From Haliclona indistincta (taxonomy: Eukaryota > Porifera > Demospongiae > Haplosclerida > Chalinidae), in NCBI GenBank assembly GCA_964017065.1, contig OZ024791.1, positions 7,058,547 through 7,122,546 on the forward strand: a stretch of 64,000 nucleotides of DNA. The letters are read 5' to 3'. Under the pieces are notes generated by a model, which saw only the letters and a program-made list of their open reading frames with translations, was not told where the DNA came from and ran no database searches. Shown piece after piece: positions 1 to 12,372 of this stretch (positions are counted from its first letter, which is position 1; every line of letters begins with the position of its first letter). The position numbers were made by a program, and so were the translations under genes.

Positions 1-2852
1 AAGAACAGAAATTCGTGCTCTCGTCTCCATCAACTAGCGGTGTGGACGATAGCTCGTGTTCCTCATCATCGCCAAGACCCAATTTAAAGCCTTTAACTAA
101 GGCACACACTGCACACACGTTCATGTCTCCAGTCAGTCAAAAAAAGTGCGTCCACATACAATCTGTGTTTGAATCATGTGCTTGTTCCTATTCATAGGTC
201 ACTGTATTCTCGTCGTCGTGGTAGTAGTGCAACTGAGTTGAGAAGTGCTGCTGAGAACGTCTCGCAGATTGTGGACACGGCTGAAGCCATCTACTCCAAG
301 AAGGACATTGCGCCGGAACTATCAGATCTCGTGATCTACACAGAAACAAAGAAGTTCCACAGTTTCAAGGTAATGGAATATGTTCTAGCTGTCTGATTAA
401 ATACTCTTCATACACAGACTCCTAAGCAGCAGCAAGTGATGAAATGCACTGAAATGTACTCCATTGCAGAAGCAGCAGCGAAGAAAGCTAACAAGAAGAA
501 TCCACACGAATTCTATCAGTAAGCAATGAGATCGCTATCACCAGACTGTGTGATTCATCACTTTGCTGCAGGTACAACTCGCATCATCTCAGTAGGGTGT
601 ATCCAGCCCCCATGCGGCTCAGCTCGTCAAACTATAACCCAGCTCTTTTCTGGATGTCTGGCTGCCAGATGGTCGCCATGAACTACCAAACTAGTGGTAA
701 ACACGCAGCACCGTGTTAACAGGTAGCTCATTTGCATAACCTCTTTTTTCTGACCCCAGATGACCCCATGCAATACTACCACACCTTCTTCAAACAGAAC
801 GGGGCCTGCGGATACGTCCTTAAACCTCCAGTAATAAATTGACACATGCATGTTTCTACTGCATGTACTCTGTTGTTTCATAGGAGCTAGAGGAGCAATT
901 CAAACTGAGGCTAGATCAAACGTCTGACCATTTGGTAGAGCTGAAAATATCAGTGAGTATCAATACGCTTTTTGACTGTTTTTAAACAATCTGCTTGCAG
1001 TTGGTTTCAGTCCAACTGCACCAATCCACTCTTCTCTCTACTGCTTCTAGTAGCAGTACTACTGGTTCCATGTTTTTACCGTCTGTGGAGATTGAGGTGA
1101 GAGGAGTTGTTTCAACACTGCTTCTCACTGCATGTTTTTCTAAGATTTTTGGAGCTCCCAAAGACTGCATGAAGCATAAGATTCAGAGCAGCAGTATAGC
1201 TGGCCCTCTCATACTTTTCGAAAGAGAAACCACTTTTACTGCACGGCTTTCATTTCCTTGTTTGGCTGCTGTGAAATTTACACTTTGCACAGACAAAGGT
1301 GAGCTGTAAATTTTTTAAATTATCAAGTTGATCTTTTTACTATTTATTGCTATCGTTTTCACCTAATTAGACTCCTCTCCATTCACATACATGGGCATGT
1401 TCTCTGCTATTCACAACGGGTACCAACACGTGTTCTTTGATGGGGAGGGATGCCGTCTTGATCTCACTCCATGCATTTTGTTTTTGAATGTTCAAGTAAG
1501 CAACAAGCTGCACAATACACTACATCCTAAATGTGCTATATTGCAGGGTGCAAGCATCAGAAAGTTCAACGGAAGATATAGTTCTCAATCGTCTGCTTGT
1601 GAACTCTCACAGTGTAATCAGAACAGCTCTGGTCTGAATGGTTAGTGCTTGTTCATTATGCTACTCATGTAACTTCACAACAGCAAGCTCTTTTGTGAGT
1701 ATGGAAGAGTCTAATGAGTTCAACGACTGCGGTAGTCATGGTGACCAACTGTCCAGCTCTCGGTGTCTTGCCGTTGTCACTATTCATTATTCTGATCTAC
1801 CGAAAATCGAACATGACTATGTTACAATGTTTGCAGACGCCACTACTACAGCAGGGTAACTGCTATATGCATTATTTGAATCACATGACCATTTGATGTA
1901 GCGACCTGCTGGCTGGTGCCTTGGCTAAGCTAGGCCGGGATGTATACACAGCTTGTAAAGACATTACCGATCGAGAGGATGAGGACCAGTTGAACGAGCA
2001 TTTTCAACTTGTTCTAGCGAAACAGAATGCCGGTCAATTCAAGTATCTAAGACCTCTCGGTTCTACTGACAGTGTTTTTCCATATTTTGTTGGTAACACT
2101 GAGAACTCTTTGTTCGTTACTCTCAAGCGGTCAGCTACTGCGCCAGCTCCAGGTACACTCACCCTCTAATCCTGTATTCTTTTTAAAAAGGTTTCTATAT
2201 TTCAGTATCTGTTAGCAGCACCTCTTGCACTAAAACCCAACTGCTAGCTGTGTCAGTAATGGCTCCTGTCAAGAGCTCGGCATACCAGACTAAGAAAGTG
2301 AGCGTAGAGGTGAAGCTACTTCAGCCAGAGATTAAAAGAGTGCATCCCGAGCTGTCAGTGTTTCGACAGGTATCGCCTAGATTCACATCTGTACAACGAT
2401 TATCAGACGAAGTGACTTTCCCTCTCAAACAAAAATCAGCAACTAGCAGAATTGCCAAATTGAAAAACAAACTCAAAAAAAAATTATTTCACTCGTCCCT
2501 TAAAGAAGACAGAGGAATGGATGGTTGCCTTCCTCTTTCACCAGAACTAGCTTGGGAGCAACAGTTATCCTGCACAGCTACAAAGACGAGCACTGTCACA
2601 ACTGTTGCCGACTCGACAACACCGCCCATAGCTACTCTGACTACTGCTGCTGGCAGAGGTAGTCAAAAGAAAAGAACACGGCGATACAGTCATGACCAAA
2701 ACAGACGTGTAACAGTGAAAACTAACATAAGACGATCGAACACAATTAACATGAACCCTAAACCCAAATCAACAAGCATGGAAGAGCCTAAATCAACAAG
2801 CATGGAAGAGCCTAAACGCAAATCGACAAGCATGGAAGAGACCGATGTATAA
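1..2852 (+). CDS. Phosphoinositide phospholipase C, C-terminal half (Y domain, C2, long tail); 5' part outside window
   Basis: PLC hydrolyses PIP2 to diacylglycerol and IP3 at the membrane. The first exon is a serine-rich X-Y linker. The next exons give a PLC Y domain: '[16 protein letters not shown]', then '[18 protein letters not shown]', '[11 protein letters not shown]' and '[11 protein letters not shown]' (about 190-835). A C2 domain follows, recognisable by '[13 protein letters not shown]' near 1390-1500. After it comes a long tail (1550-2852) with no domain I recognise and three copies of the motif KSTSMEEP just before the stop. The last four residues, ETDV, fit a class I PDZ ligand. 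The catalytic X domain lies upstream, so activity cannot be judged; 'CGYVLKP' resembles delta, eta and PLC-like members, but the subclass is open. Introns are short. The stop is only 60 bp from the stop of the convergent coiled-coil gene. Confidence 0.85.
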
Positions 2853-2911
2853 TCATAAATATCACTAAAATTATCTTTTAAATTCTCACATTATGAATGT
2901 GTGTACTCTTT

Positions 2912-5750
2912 TTACAATAATAGTTTTAAATCATCAATCCCTCTGTTATTATTAAACATCCCATTTGACTCCGGATCTAAGGCAGACTGGCTGTCAACAT
3001 ATGTTCCTCTCCTCCTTCTCCTCCGCCTTCCAACTCGTGGAGTAGGCTCAGGAGAGGCATACAATTTGCTAGGTAAGGCTGATTCTCTTGCAATACCTGT
3101 GGTGATGATTCACAATGCAAGTGATCACTTGCAGCAAAGCAGCAGCTTGCCTGTCTTGTGCGCTCCAGTAGTCTATCAAGCTCCGCTATCTCATTGTCTG
3201 CTTTAGACATGTTTGACTTTAAAATATCCACCTACAACAGAAGTCACTACAATCACATCAGATATGCTTGCTACCTTCTCTGTTGTCCTGGTCTTGTATT
3301 CTTTGATGTATTGACTCAGCTTCTCAAACTCTTTCTCTCCCTTCTCAAGCTCTGTACTCAACTCTCTCACCTACCAGGAAGACACCCATCACCAGGCCCA
3401 CTTACTATACACCACACCCACTTGTGTCTCTAGAGAAAATTTCTCCTGCATCATGTCTCCGTATTGAAGAGCGCTGCGTCCATTCAATATACCAACAGCT
3501 TCCAGTAGCTGTGACCGCAGTACAGAACAGTTACCACAAGTTGGAGTAATACCATGACTGAGCTCAACAGCTGGTGGTGGTTGACTAGGAGAAAAACAAC
3601 TTTTATTACTACATTAGCAGTTACAAATTTAGCAAGCACACAATAAATTTTACCTGTCAATCTGAGCGAGAAAGGTGTTTATTGCTGAGGTGAGTTGTGT
3701 AACCAGTGAGGAGAGATGGTCTTTAGTGTGCGCCATGTCAATGTATGACGGTACAGGAGGTGGGGTCTGTGGTTTCTGTATGGAAGAAGCGGCAAGAACA
3801 CGGTCACATACACAGCCATATCATGGTGTACCTCTTCCAGGCGCTGCTCCAGTGTTCTCAAGAGTTCAAAAAGAGGGGGGGATAAACTTGAATACAACTC
3901 TCCCACTTCCTTGGACCGGTGGACAGCAAGATGGTTAGCATCCTTTATCCGTTCATCCAGTTTTCTAGCTATCTCAGCCGCCTTGTTTCTAGACAAGAGA
4001 GAGGAAATTAAGCTTGGTTTGGTCAAGAAAGTCACTACACACCTGGTTCTTTGCACTTCGTGTTTGGTGTCTTTCAAGAGCTTTTCCTTTTCCTCCAGAG
4101 ATGATTTAAGTGTCTCAACCTGTGACAGAGATTACATAACGACATCAGGAAGGGCAAGCAGTACCTGTGCTTCAAGATCAACATTAGCCTCCATCAACAT
4201 AATCCTCTCTGTCTCGGTAAACTCTGTGTTTTCATTGTACTCCTCTCGTGAGCGCTAGAGACGAAAAATCTCAAATATTTATTTTGTATCTTATATCGTA
4301 CCTGAAACGCATCCATCACTTGTACCATTTTAGCTTTCAAGGACACGACTTCAGTTCTCTGGGCCTTTAGGCTGAAGAGGAGAGAATTGCACGTCAACTG
4401 TGGAGAGCTGTATTCTTACGCAATCTTTAGCTCGGCAATCTCTTCTTCGTGTAGTTTTCTGAGAGCGGAAGCAACTGATAGTTGTGATATGGAGTGAGCT
4501 AGAGAACGCTCTTGTGCATCATAAGATCGCACCAATGTAACATTCTCTTTCTTAAGCCTCTCGCACTCCTAAAAGAAATCGCAACATAGTTCTCTACAAT
4601 AGTACAAAATCCACTCAGAACTCACGTTAGTTGTCTCGCTTAGTTTAGCTTTTGCAGACTCTAATTCTTTTAGCTAAAATTGTGTCATCAATAAAAAAGC
4701 ACTCACCCCGAACACAATTACCTTGTGCTGGCAACCTTCCAATGACGTCTGCCATCTTACCAGTAACTCTTTGTTCTCTGTCAGTTGAGCTACAGCGACT
4801 ACCTGAGAGAAAATAAGACAGCAAGTTGGAAAGAATAAAGAGTAAAGGATCACCTTGAGATGATTGACTTGTTCTAGCATTGGTAGTAGGCGTTGAAATT
4901 GGTCGATTTGTGATTGGCGTGAGTTACACTGCAACACAGACCTGTGGTAAAGGTGCTTGTATTGCAGGCTGTCAGATTGTGAGGACTGTATGGGAAAAAA
5001 TCAACATCAACACAGAAACCTTTGTCAACATGGATAACACAAAGATCAACGCTCAAAGACAACCCCATTGGGAAGAATGACAACATAAACCATTTAGAAC
5101 AACAACAGTAGCCATAGAAACACACCAGCTGAAACCACTGTTAATTAGTGCTTTCCACACTAACCTCATAGCTTCTCAGCAAGGTAGCTATACGACTGCT
5201 GAAAGTCGTAATCTGAGCGTCCTTCCCTGACAGTTCCTTGTTGAGTGAAGCTATCGTTGATTCTAGTGACGATATGTGCCTCCGAGCGCCGTCCAATGAG
5301 GCCGATAATAGTTCATTTGACAAGGTAACTGCTTCAAGCTTCTGTTCCAAAAAATCATGATGGTTCTCTCGTTGTGCTTCAGGTGAGTCTGTCTGTGTGG
5401 CTTGGCACTGGTAAGTGATGGCAGGAGGAGTGTGATGGAGAGTGGTAGATGTCGGAGATCCGTGAGCAATGCTCTCAAAAGATCCTGAGCTGAGTGATAC
5501 ACCTGATGAAGAAGAAGAGATGTAGACAGAGGAAGTGGATGTTGGATGTTCAGGTGAGGTGTCTGTAGAGAGCTTGTCGATAGCTGGATAAGAAATCAAT
5601 TCAAATTCAGGTGAGGTGTGACAAACTCCGCCTATTGTGCTTACTTTCTTGCTGTAGAGTAACTTTTGCCTTCAGGAGAACATTATTTACGAGTATTCCA
5701 ACCATCTGACTACTTTGATCGGTCGCGTTTGGTAGTTTAGAAGCTTCCAT
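2912..5750 (-). CDS. Long coiled-coil protein, family not recognised
   Basis: About ten short exons encode a mostly helical protein. It starts at an ATG at 5750 (MEASKLPNATDQSS). A Ser/Thr-rich segment follows (5400-5580), then heptad-rich stretches such as 'LEQKLEAVTLSNELL', 'LKAQRTEVVSLKAKMVQVM', 'NVDLEAQVETLKSSLEEK' and 'NEIAELDRLLERTRQ'. The most plausible last exon gives a seven-arginine run and ends '..RGIDDLKLLL' at 2912, using a donor and acceptor flanking about 3110-3130; this end is less certain. I see no enzyme motif, zinc finger or membrane segment. It could be a centrosomal, Golgi or motor-adaptor coiled coil. The gene is convergent with the PLC gene. Confidence 0.6.
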
Positions 5751-6220
5751 GATTACTGCCTGACGTTCAGCCGGACGGCAATTAGTGTCGACCTGAGAAG
5801 GCGGGGAACCCTAGGTGTTCATTAATTGAAGTGTACCGTTCAGTTACAGGTAGGTCACTCACTAGCAGCAGCAGCCTGAGGATCTCTCTCTCTCTCTTTA
5901 CCCACAGGAACTCTACGGACTCTAGTCCTCTCGCCACTAACAAGGGAATCCAAAGGGGGCGGCCCGCGGGTAGTCTACTTGTAAGGCTACACCAACGCAG
6001 ATCTCTGCAGGTGGGCAGACTGCCAAGCGTCAAGTGAGTGGTTACTGTTTTGTTTACACCTGATCGTTTGTTACTAAACACATGGTTTAGAGCGGAAATG
6101 GCGCTGTACTGCTGTACAGTACATGCACCAAAGCTCTGTTCAAAATTCCCGCCGCCAATAAAACCTGCGCTTTAATTAGAAAGTCAAGCTTTGGTCTATT
6201 ACGAAATCAGGGAGAGATCG
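5751..6220. promoter_or_regulatory. Divergent intergenic region between coiled-coil gene and SIRT4
   Basis: About 470 bp separate the two start codons. It contains a pyrimidine run ending in CAG (about 5888-5908), a possible 5'-UTR splice acceptor, and a GC-rich patch near 5955-5972. I find no convincing coding exon; open frames here lack family resemblance. Confidence 0.4.
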
Positions 6221-7216
6221 ATGCAAACTAGATGGCGACTTTTTCGAAGTTTTCTTTCTTTACCAGCAAGAGTTAGAACTCTAGGTTCAGTATCATCAGA
6301 AGTCTTGAGTGCCCAGTCACAAAATGAGTCAGTTCCTCCACACAACCCACTCACCAAGATTGATCTGTTGAGGCTGGAGAGGTTCATTTTCAAGTCAGAA
6401 CGCCTGTTTGTGCTGACAGGAGCTGGGGTGTCAACCGAGTCAGGTATAAAGGATTATCGATCAGAAAGAGTTGGGCTGTACGCCACTAGTACTCATAGAC
6501 CGACTAACTACTCTGATTTCCTACGCAGTGAAGCAGTAAGACAGCGCTACTGGGCTCGTAATACCACAGCTTGGCCTTTCTTCTCATGTTTTCAACCAAA
6601 CATATCTCACACGTCACTTGCTACTCTTGAACACATGAATCGTATACACTGGCTTGTTACACAGAATGTTGACAATCTTCACCACAAGGCTGGGTCACGT
6701 CGCCTCACTGAGCTCCATGGTACTGTGTTTGCTGTGATTTGTCTGGACTGTCACCTCATGCTCTCACGAGATGAAGTGCAGGAACTAGTACACTCTCTCA
6801 ATCCTGGATGGAGTGCTAAACCTGAGGGCTTTGCTCCTGATGCAGATGTGTTTGTAGCGGAGTCTGCCATTGAAGCATTTCGAACTCCAACTTGTCAGAG
6901 ATGTGGCGGCATTCTCAAACCAGATGTTGTATTCTTTGGAGGCAGTGTTCCAAAGCAACGAGTAGAAACCATTGCCAGTCGACTGGCAGAGTCAGACGCC
7001 ATGATGGTAGCAGGATCTAGTGTTCACACGTACTCTGCTTATCGTCACGTGAAAGAAGCTCATGATCGGGGCATTCCCGTACTAGTGCTGAATATCGGTC
7101 CCACACGAGTGGACTCTCTTGCTAGTGTGATCATTAGAGCTCGGACTGGGGAAGCTCTTGGCTCAGTAATGAACTCCATGTTTTCAGAACAAAAACCTCA
7201 AAAACCTAAAAATTAA
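6221..7216 (+). CDS. SIRT4: Mitochondrial sirtuin SIRT4
   Basis: An intronless 331-residue sirtuin. Sirtuins of this class remove acyl groups from lysine or ADP-ribosylate targets using NAD+; SIRT4 acts in mitochondria. The first ATG is at 6221; the open frame begins earlier at a TTG, which is not expected as a eukaryotic start. The N-terminus MQTRWRLFRSFLSLPARVR is arginine-rich and free of acids, like a mitochondrial presequence. Visible motifs are 'TGAGVSTESGI' (NAD binding), 'VTQNVDNLHHKAGS', the catalytic His in 'LTELHG', two zinc Cys pairs ('CLDC' and 'CQRC'), 'KPDVVFFGG', and 'LNIGPTRVD'. 'YWARN' and the 'RQRYWARN' context are typical of SIRT4. Length fits the family (human about 314). 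Confidence 0.95.
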   Translation: MQTRWRLFRSFLSLPARVRTLGSVSSEVLSAQSQNESVPPHNPLTKIDLLRLERFIFKSERLFVLTGAGVSTESGIKDYRSERVGLYATSTHRPTNYSDFLRSEAVRQRYWARNTTAWPFFSCFQPNISHTSLATLEHMNRIHWLVTQNVDNLHHKAGSRRLTELHGTVFAVICLDCHLMLSRDEVQELVHSLNPGWSAKPEGFAPDADVFVAESAIEAFRTPTCQRCGGILKPDVVFFGGSVPKQRVETIASRLAESDAMMVAGSSVHTYSAYRHVKEAHDRGIPVLVLNIGPTRVDSLASVIIRARTGEALGSVMNSMFSEQKPQKPKN

Positions 7217-7224
7217 AACTGCAT

Positions 7225-7254
7225 TTATTAATAATAATTAATTATTATTAATAA
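7225..7254. repeat. 30-bp perfect AT-only palindrome after SIRT4
   Basis: A perfect inverted repeat made only of A and T lies 9 bp after the SIRT4 stop and 100 bp before the NIF3L1 start. On RNA it could fold as a hairpin. Similar shorter AT palindromes occur at three other 3' ends in this window. Confidence 0.8.
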
Positions 7255-7355
7255 TAATTAATTAGTTAGTATTTACATGTATTAATAATAATTATTTTCA
7301 GTTGCAATATATTTTCATCACATTTGTTACAGGTCACAGCTCTGCTATTATTAGT

Positions 7356-8531
7356 ATGCTGTTGAACAGGTTGTTGTCAGCAACAGTACGATATTGTGGG
7401 TCTCTGCGAGCTCAATATTCTACCACAGCCACTGGCATGGATCTCAAGATTGTTGTAGCTAAACTAAAGCAGCTGGCTCCTTGTAGCTTAGCTGAGGACT
7501 GGGACAATGTTGGTCTGTTGGTTGAGCCGTCTTCGCCTCACCTAGTGAACAGCATCCTCCTCACTAATGATCTGACTGATGCTGTGGTAGAGGAGGCTAA
7601 GGAAATGGTTCACAGCGAGGAGAAAGTTGACCTGATTGTCTCCTATCATCCACCTATTTTTAAGCCGCTCAAGAGACTTACCCAGAGCTCTGCTAAAGAG
7701 AGGATGATTGTTTGGGCGTTGGAGAACAGGGTAGCGATCTACTCCCCGCACACATCCTGTGATAGTGTGTGGCACGGTGTCAATGATTGGTTAGTAAGTG
7801 GGTGTGGAGAAGGTGTAGTCACTCCACTGAGAGTGAAGGAGTTGCCTGCTCAGCTGCCCCACACACTAGTGATCCAAGGATCGGGGACTGATGTAAAACG
7901 GTTAGCTGAAGAGGTAGTCAGTAGAGTCATCCCTGGTGCTGGTTCACTGTCTACCACCACTCAAGGTGATACCTGGGCCCTGGAGCTTGGGGTTCCATCA
8001 TCTGCTTTAACTATTATCATGCCTAAGCTTCCTCAAGCTCTCCCGAGCTGCTCAATTTCAGTGAAACCGTCTCCAAAGGTCTGATTACTGAACTACAAGC
8101 TACCATATCCGCTTCCTCTATTTCTGCAGGTACTGTCCACTGGACCAGGACGTCAGCTCACTCTCTCTTCCTCCATAACTCTGCACTCCCTAATATCACG
8201 TATCAAACAGCATCTTGGTCTCAGTCACCTCCGACTAGCTCTACCCCTTCACTCCTCTATGGAGAGTTCAGTCTCTACTATAGCAGTGTGTGCAGGCTCA
8301 GGCGCTAGTCTACTAAGAGGTGTACGTTCTGACGTGTATCTGACAGGTGAGATGTCTCATCACGAGGTGCTGGAAGCTACTGCAGCAGGTAGCTCAGTGA
8401 TCCTGACCGAACACAGCAACAGCGAGAGAGGCTATCTTAGAGTGCTGAAAGAACAGTTAGAGAAACTGTTGGATGGAGACGTGAAGATAAAAACTTCTTC
8501 CTCTGACAAAGACCCACTCTCAGTTGTATAG
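7356..8531 (+). CDS. NIF3L1: NIF3-like protein 1
   Basis: NIF3 family proteins are conserved dinuclear-metal proteins of poorly defined biochemical function, present from bacteria to animals. Two exons (7356-8078 and 8130-8531) join in frame through a 51-bp intron. The N-terminal half has 'LAEDWDNVGLLVEP', 'LTNDLTDAVVEEA', 'SYHPPIF' (metal-binding His) and 'YSPHTSCDSVWHGVNDWL'. The C-terminal half has 'YLTGEMSHHEVLEATAAG' and 'LTEHSNSERG', which carry the second set of metal ligands. The first in-frame ATG is 7356. The first 24 residues before 'MDLKIVV' could be a targeting presequence, or translation may begin at that second Met. Splice-acceptor-like TTTCAG (7300) and TTGTTACAG (7332) precede the start, so a 5'-UTR exon is possible. 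SIRT4 ends only 139 bp upstream. Confidence 0.93.
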
Positions 8532-8557
8532 TTATTGAAATTTCTTTGCTTGTCAAT

Positions 8558-8567
8558 AATAATTATT
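8558..8567. repeat. AT palindrome between NIF3L1 and DRC2 stops
   Basis: A 10-bp perfect palindrome (AATAATTATT) lies in the 52 bp between convergent stop codons. It may belong to a shared bidirectional 3' end. Confidence 0.5.
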
Positions 8568-8583
8568 GCTATTGTATTGATTG

Positions 8584-9561
8584 TTAGATAGTGTTTTTCA
8601 CAACATGAGCTGCTTCAACTACAGTAATGGGAAGTGGTGGTAAGGCTGTTGTTCTTCTTCTTACACGCGGATCACCCACTGGGAACCTACAGGGCAAGAC
8701 GAATCAAGCTGTGCGCATTATTTCAACACTGTTCACTCACTGAGCATGCGGAGTCTTCCTGTTCACAACAAGTAGAGGATTCTTGCGACTAAGTATCTCA
8801 TCACTTACTGAAATACCTGTACACACAAAAACATGAGCTATTTGACAGTATTAGCTAATAATGCTCACCATCGAGGTACTGCTTCAACAGCATTCTCAAT
8901 TTCTGATTCTCTTGCTCGAGTACGCTTTTCTCTTTTTCAAGTGACAACTGGTCAAGGCGAGCCTGCAAACACAGAAAGCTGTTATTGACCGCTTCTGTCA
9001 TTGGTATTACACTGACCTTGTTATAACGTTTCCAGAAATTGTCAAGTGAAGAGTATTCCAGCATTGCCTGTAGAAACCAAGTTTTGTGCAGTATCTTTAA
9101 AAATGAGAGAAAAGGGCTAACCTTAGCTAGAGCCTCTGATGGCTGCTCAGCTTCCAAGCTACTGACTTGGTCTTGCTCTTCTGCAGATAGTGTTGATGCA
9201 TAGAAAGGTAATACCTGTGTGAGAAAAACCAATTTATTGTATTCGTATGTTGTTATGAAAACTGACCTTCTCTTCTTCAGTCTCCAGTTTTCGACACACC
9301 TCAGCTAGCCGGAGAATTTTCTCTCCTTCCTCTTGGTCCTTCTCTAATTTCTTTATTGCAGCATCGCTCTGCAAAGTGAGCTTGGTGAGGTTTTTTCTGT
9401 AGAGGAGATCGAGAGATAGGTTATTATAAGCATCTAGTATGGTTCACACCTTTCTTCCTCTCTTGATTTTACCATCTCGTTCCTCAGCTCAACAAAATGT
9501 GACTGAACCATTTCTCGATCCTGCAGAAGGAAATGTCTCTTATTGATCAAATTGACAACTG

Positions 9562-9609
<48 letters not shown>

Positions 9610-10898
9610 GCACGCACGCACACACACGCGCACACAAACCTCTTTTATTGCCTTGGTCCGTGTTTCACTCTCTTTAGCATTAGAGCTCATCTTTGCCTTG
9701 AGTTCTCTGATGGTTGTCTGCAGCGAATATTCCATAACAGTTCAACGCCTTAACTATTATCCTATACCTGGAGCTTGTCCAACTTTTTGTTCTGCCAGGC
9801 TATCTCACGTGAGCTGCTTTCATCTCTCTTTTTCAGTGCTTCGAATCGCAGCTTCTTTTCTTCTGTTGACTCTCTGTACTGCTTTGTTTCCTATGAAATG
9901 AACGATTATAGATCTAAGTTGCATACGTAATTGAAAAGATAAACTCACACGCTGAAATTCATCCCACAACTCATCCAGAATGGTCTTTCTCTGAGCTTTG
10001 AGTGAATGCCTTTCCTCAAGATCCTTAGCAGATTGATAAAGCAACAGTAAATTTTAACCGAACACCGTCATACCCTGTTCTTGAGGTCATCAACCATTCC
10101 CTGGAATTCCTGTTCTGCCTCACTCTCTTTCTCTGTGAATCTCAGCTCCATGGCGTACAACACATCTCTGAGATCACTCATTTCTTTGCTGTGCTCATCC
10201 AGCATGCACTGCCTGGAGAAGAAAAGTCTTGTGCCCGTAAAGAGAGCTTGTTTAGCTACCTCTCTTTGTCAAATTCTTTCTTCAGTTCATCCAGATCATG
10301 CTGAAAATGTTGCTCAAGATCATGAATCCGCTTGGTCTGAAATTCTGCAATAAAAATATCAGTAGCAGTGTTATTGACTGTGTCATGACATACTGATCAG
10401 GTCATCAACATTCTGTAAGTGACTGCGGAGTGATAGTTGATGTCTGATCGTATAGTAAAGGAATCAGGAGTATCTAGACACATTATTTAGTGTGTGTGTG
10501 TTTGGGGATACTGTTCCTCAGCTTCTTGTATGTCTTGAGCTAAAGATTGCAGTATGGCGTCTTTCCGATCCACCACTCTCTCAAATGTCTCTTGCATGAC
10601 CCCAATGTCTTTACGCAGGTCTTCAGTTTTAGCTAACCAAAGAGGGAAGTATCATGTGAGGTTCTGTAACACTAATGAACAAACTTTTTCTCATTATTGT
10701 ACGCCATTGCTCTTGAAGTTTCTGCAAGTTTACTTTCGTTGTTTCTTGCTCTTTGGCCAGCTTATCTTTGAGAAAACGCAGTAACATTTCTTCCTTCTTC
10801 CTCTTTGTCTCCTCTTCTTCCAGGCGTTGCTGTTCTAGGAACAGCGCCCTTTCCTCCTCGGACATCTTGGCCAACTTCTTTGCGAGCTTCTTCGCCAT
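8584..10898 (-). CDS. DRC2: Nexin-dynein regulatory complex subunit 2 (CCDC65)
   Basis: DRC2 is a coiled-coil subunit of the nexin-dynein regulatory complex that links doublet microtubules in motile cilia. The start ATG at 10898 gives MAKKLAKKLAKMSEEERA; the next exons contain 'FLKDKLAKEQETTKVNLQKL'. C-terminal exons give 'EEEKVLPFYASTL', 'DNFWKRYNK', 'LRMLLKQYLDGISVSDEIL' and 'NPLLVVN', then 'VVEAAHVVKNTI' at the stop; these are hallmark family blocks. The last junction (donor GTGAGT near 8742, acceptor at 8687) keeps frame. A (CA)n tract lies in one intron. Its presence implies motile cilia or flagellated cells. It shares a 134-bp promoter with ASPDH. Confidence 0.93.
9563..9636. repeat. 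(CA)n / (CG-CA) microsatellite in a DRC2 intron
   Basis: An uninterrupted CA run of roughly 45 bp is followed by ACGC and CACG variants. Cysteine/valine-rich open frames across it are repeat artefacts. Confidence 0.95.
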
Positions 10899-11032
10899 GT
10901 TCGCTCTGTGTTCAGTGTTCACTAAACGTTGTTGTTATGACGACGTGATCACGTGCCCTTAGGCAGTTGGAGGTGTGGCTGAAGCGTGCTGGATCTTGGA
11001 TCGTGGAAGTCTCGGAAGTCTGCAGGTCAAAA
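10899..11032. promoter_or_regulatory. Bidirectional promoter DRC2/ASPDH with E-box
   Basis: Only 134 bp separate the divergent ATGs. It holds GATCACGTG (CACGTG at 10950-10955), a palindromic E-box, with an ACGTGATCACGT-type symmetry around it. No TATA box is evident. Confidence 0.55.
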
Positions 11033-12157
<1,125 letters not shown>

Positions 12158-12194
12158 TTTAAAAACGTATTATTGAACTGAGTTTCACATCGAT

Positions 12195-12267
12195 GATTCC
12201 GTGGTGTAGCGGTTATCACGTGAGTCTAACACACTCAAGGTCCCCGGTTCGATCCCGGGCGGAATCA
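12195..12267 (+). tRNA. tRNA-Val (anticodon AAC)
   Basis: A 73-nt cloverleaf is readable. The acceptor stem is GATTCCG/CGGAATC with discriminator A. The D-arm carries TGGTGTAGCGGTTATCA. The anticodon stem TGAGT/ACTCA encloses loop CTAACAC, so the anticodon is AAC. The T-arm is CCCGGTTCGATCCCGGG. A T run after position 12268 fits a Pol III terminator. It sits between the 3' ends of ASPDH and the TIR/HEAT gene. Confidence 0.97.
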
Positions 12268-12372
12268 CTTTTTAAAAATATTTTTTCTACTAAAAAATCT
12301 GTTAAATATCACACGGGAAATTTTTATATTATCTAACTAAGTACTGCAGCAGTCTATGTTTGGAAACTGTGT

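Noticed and set aside
1..2852. Assignment of the PLC to a specific class (gamma, delta, PLC-like)
   Set aside because: The X domain, PH and EF hands lie outside the window; Y-domain words are shared among delta, eta, epsilon and PLC-like proteins.
5782..6081. 99-residue minus-strand frame upstream of the coiled-coil gene
   Set aside because: No family resemblance, and it overlaps the probable divergent 5'-UTR/promoter.
6191..6220. Upstream TTG start for SIRT4
   Set aside because: A eukaryotic gene is expected to use the ATG at 6221, which also gives a mitochondrial-type presequence.
9434..9901. Open frames of repeated Val-Cys or Thr-His
   Set aside because: Translation of the (CA)n microsatellite.
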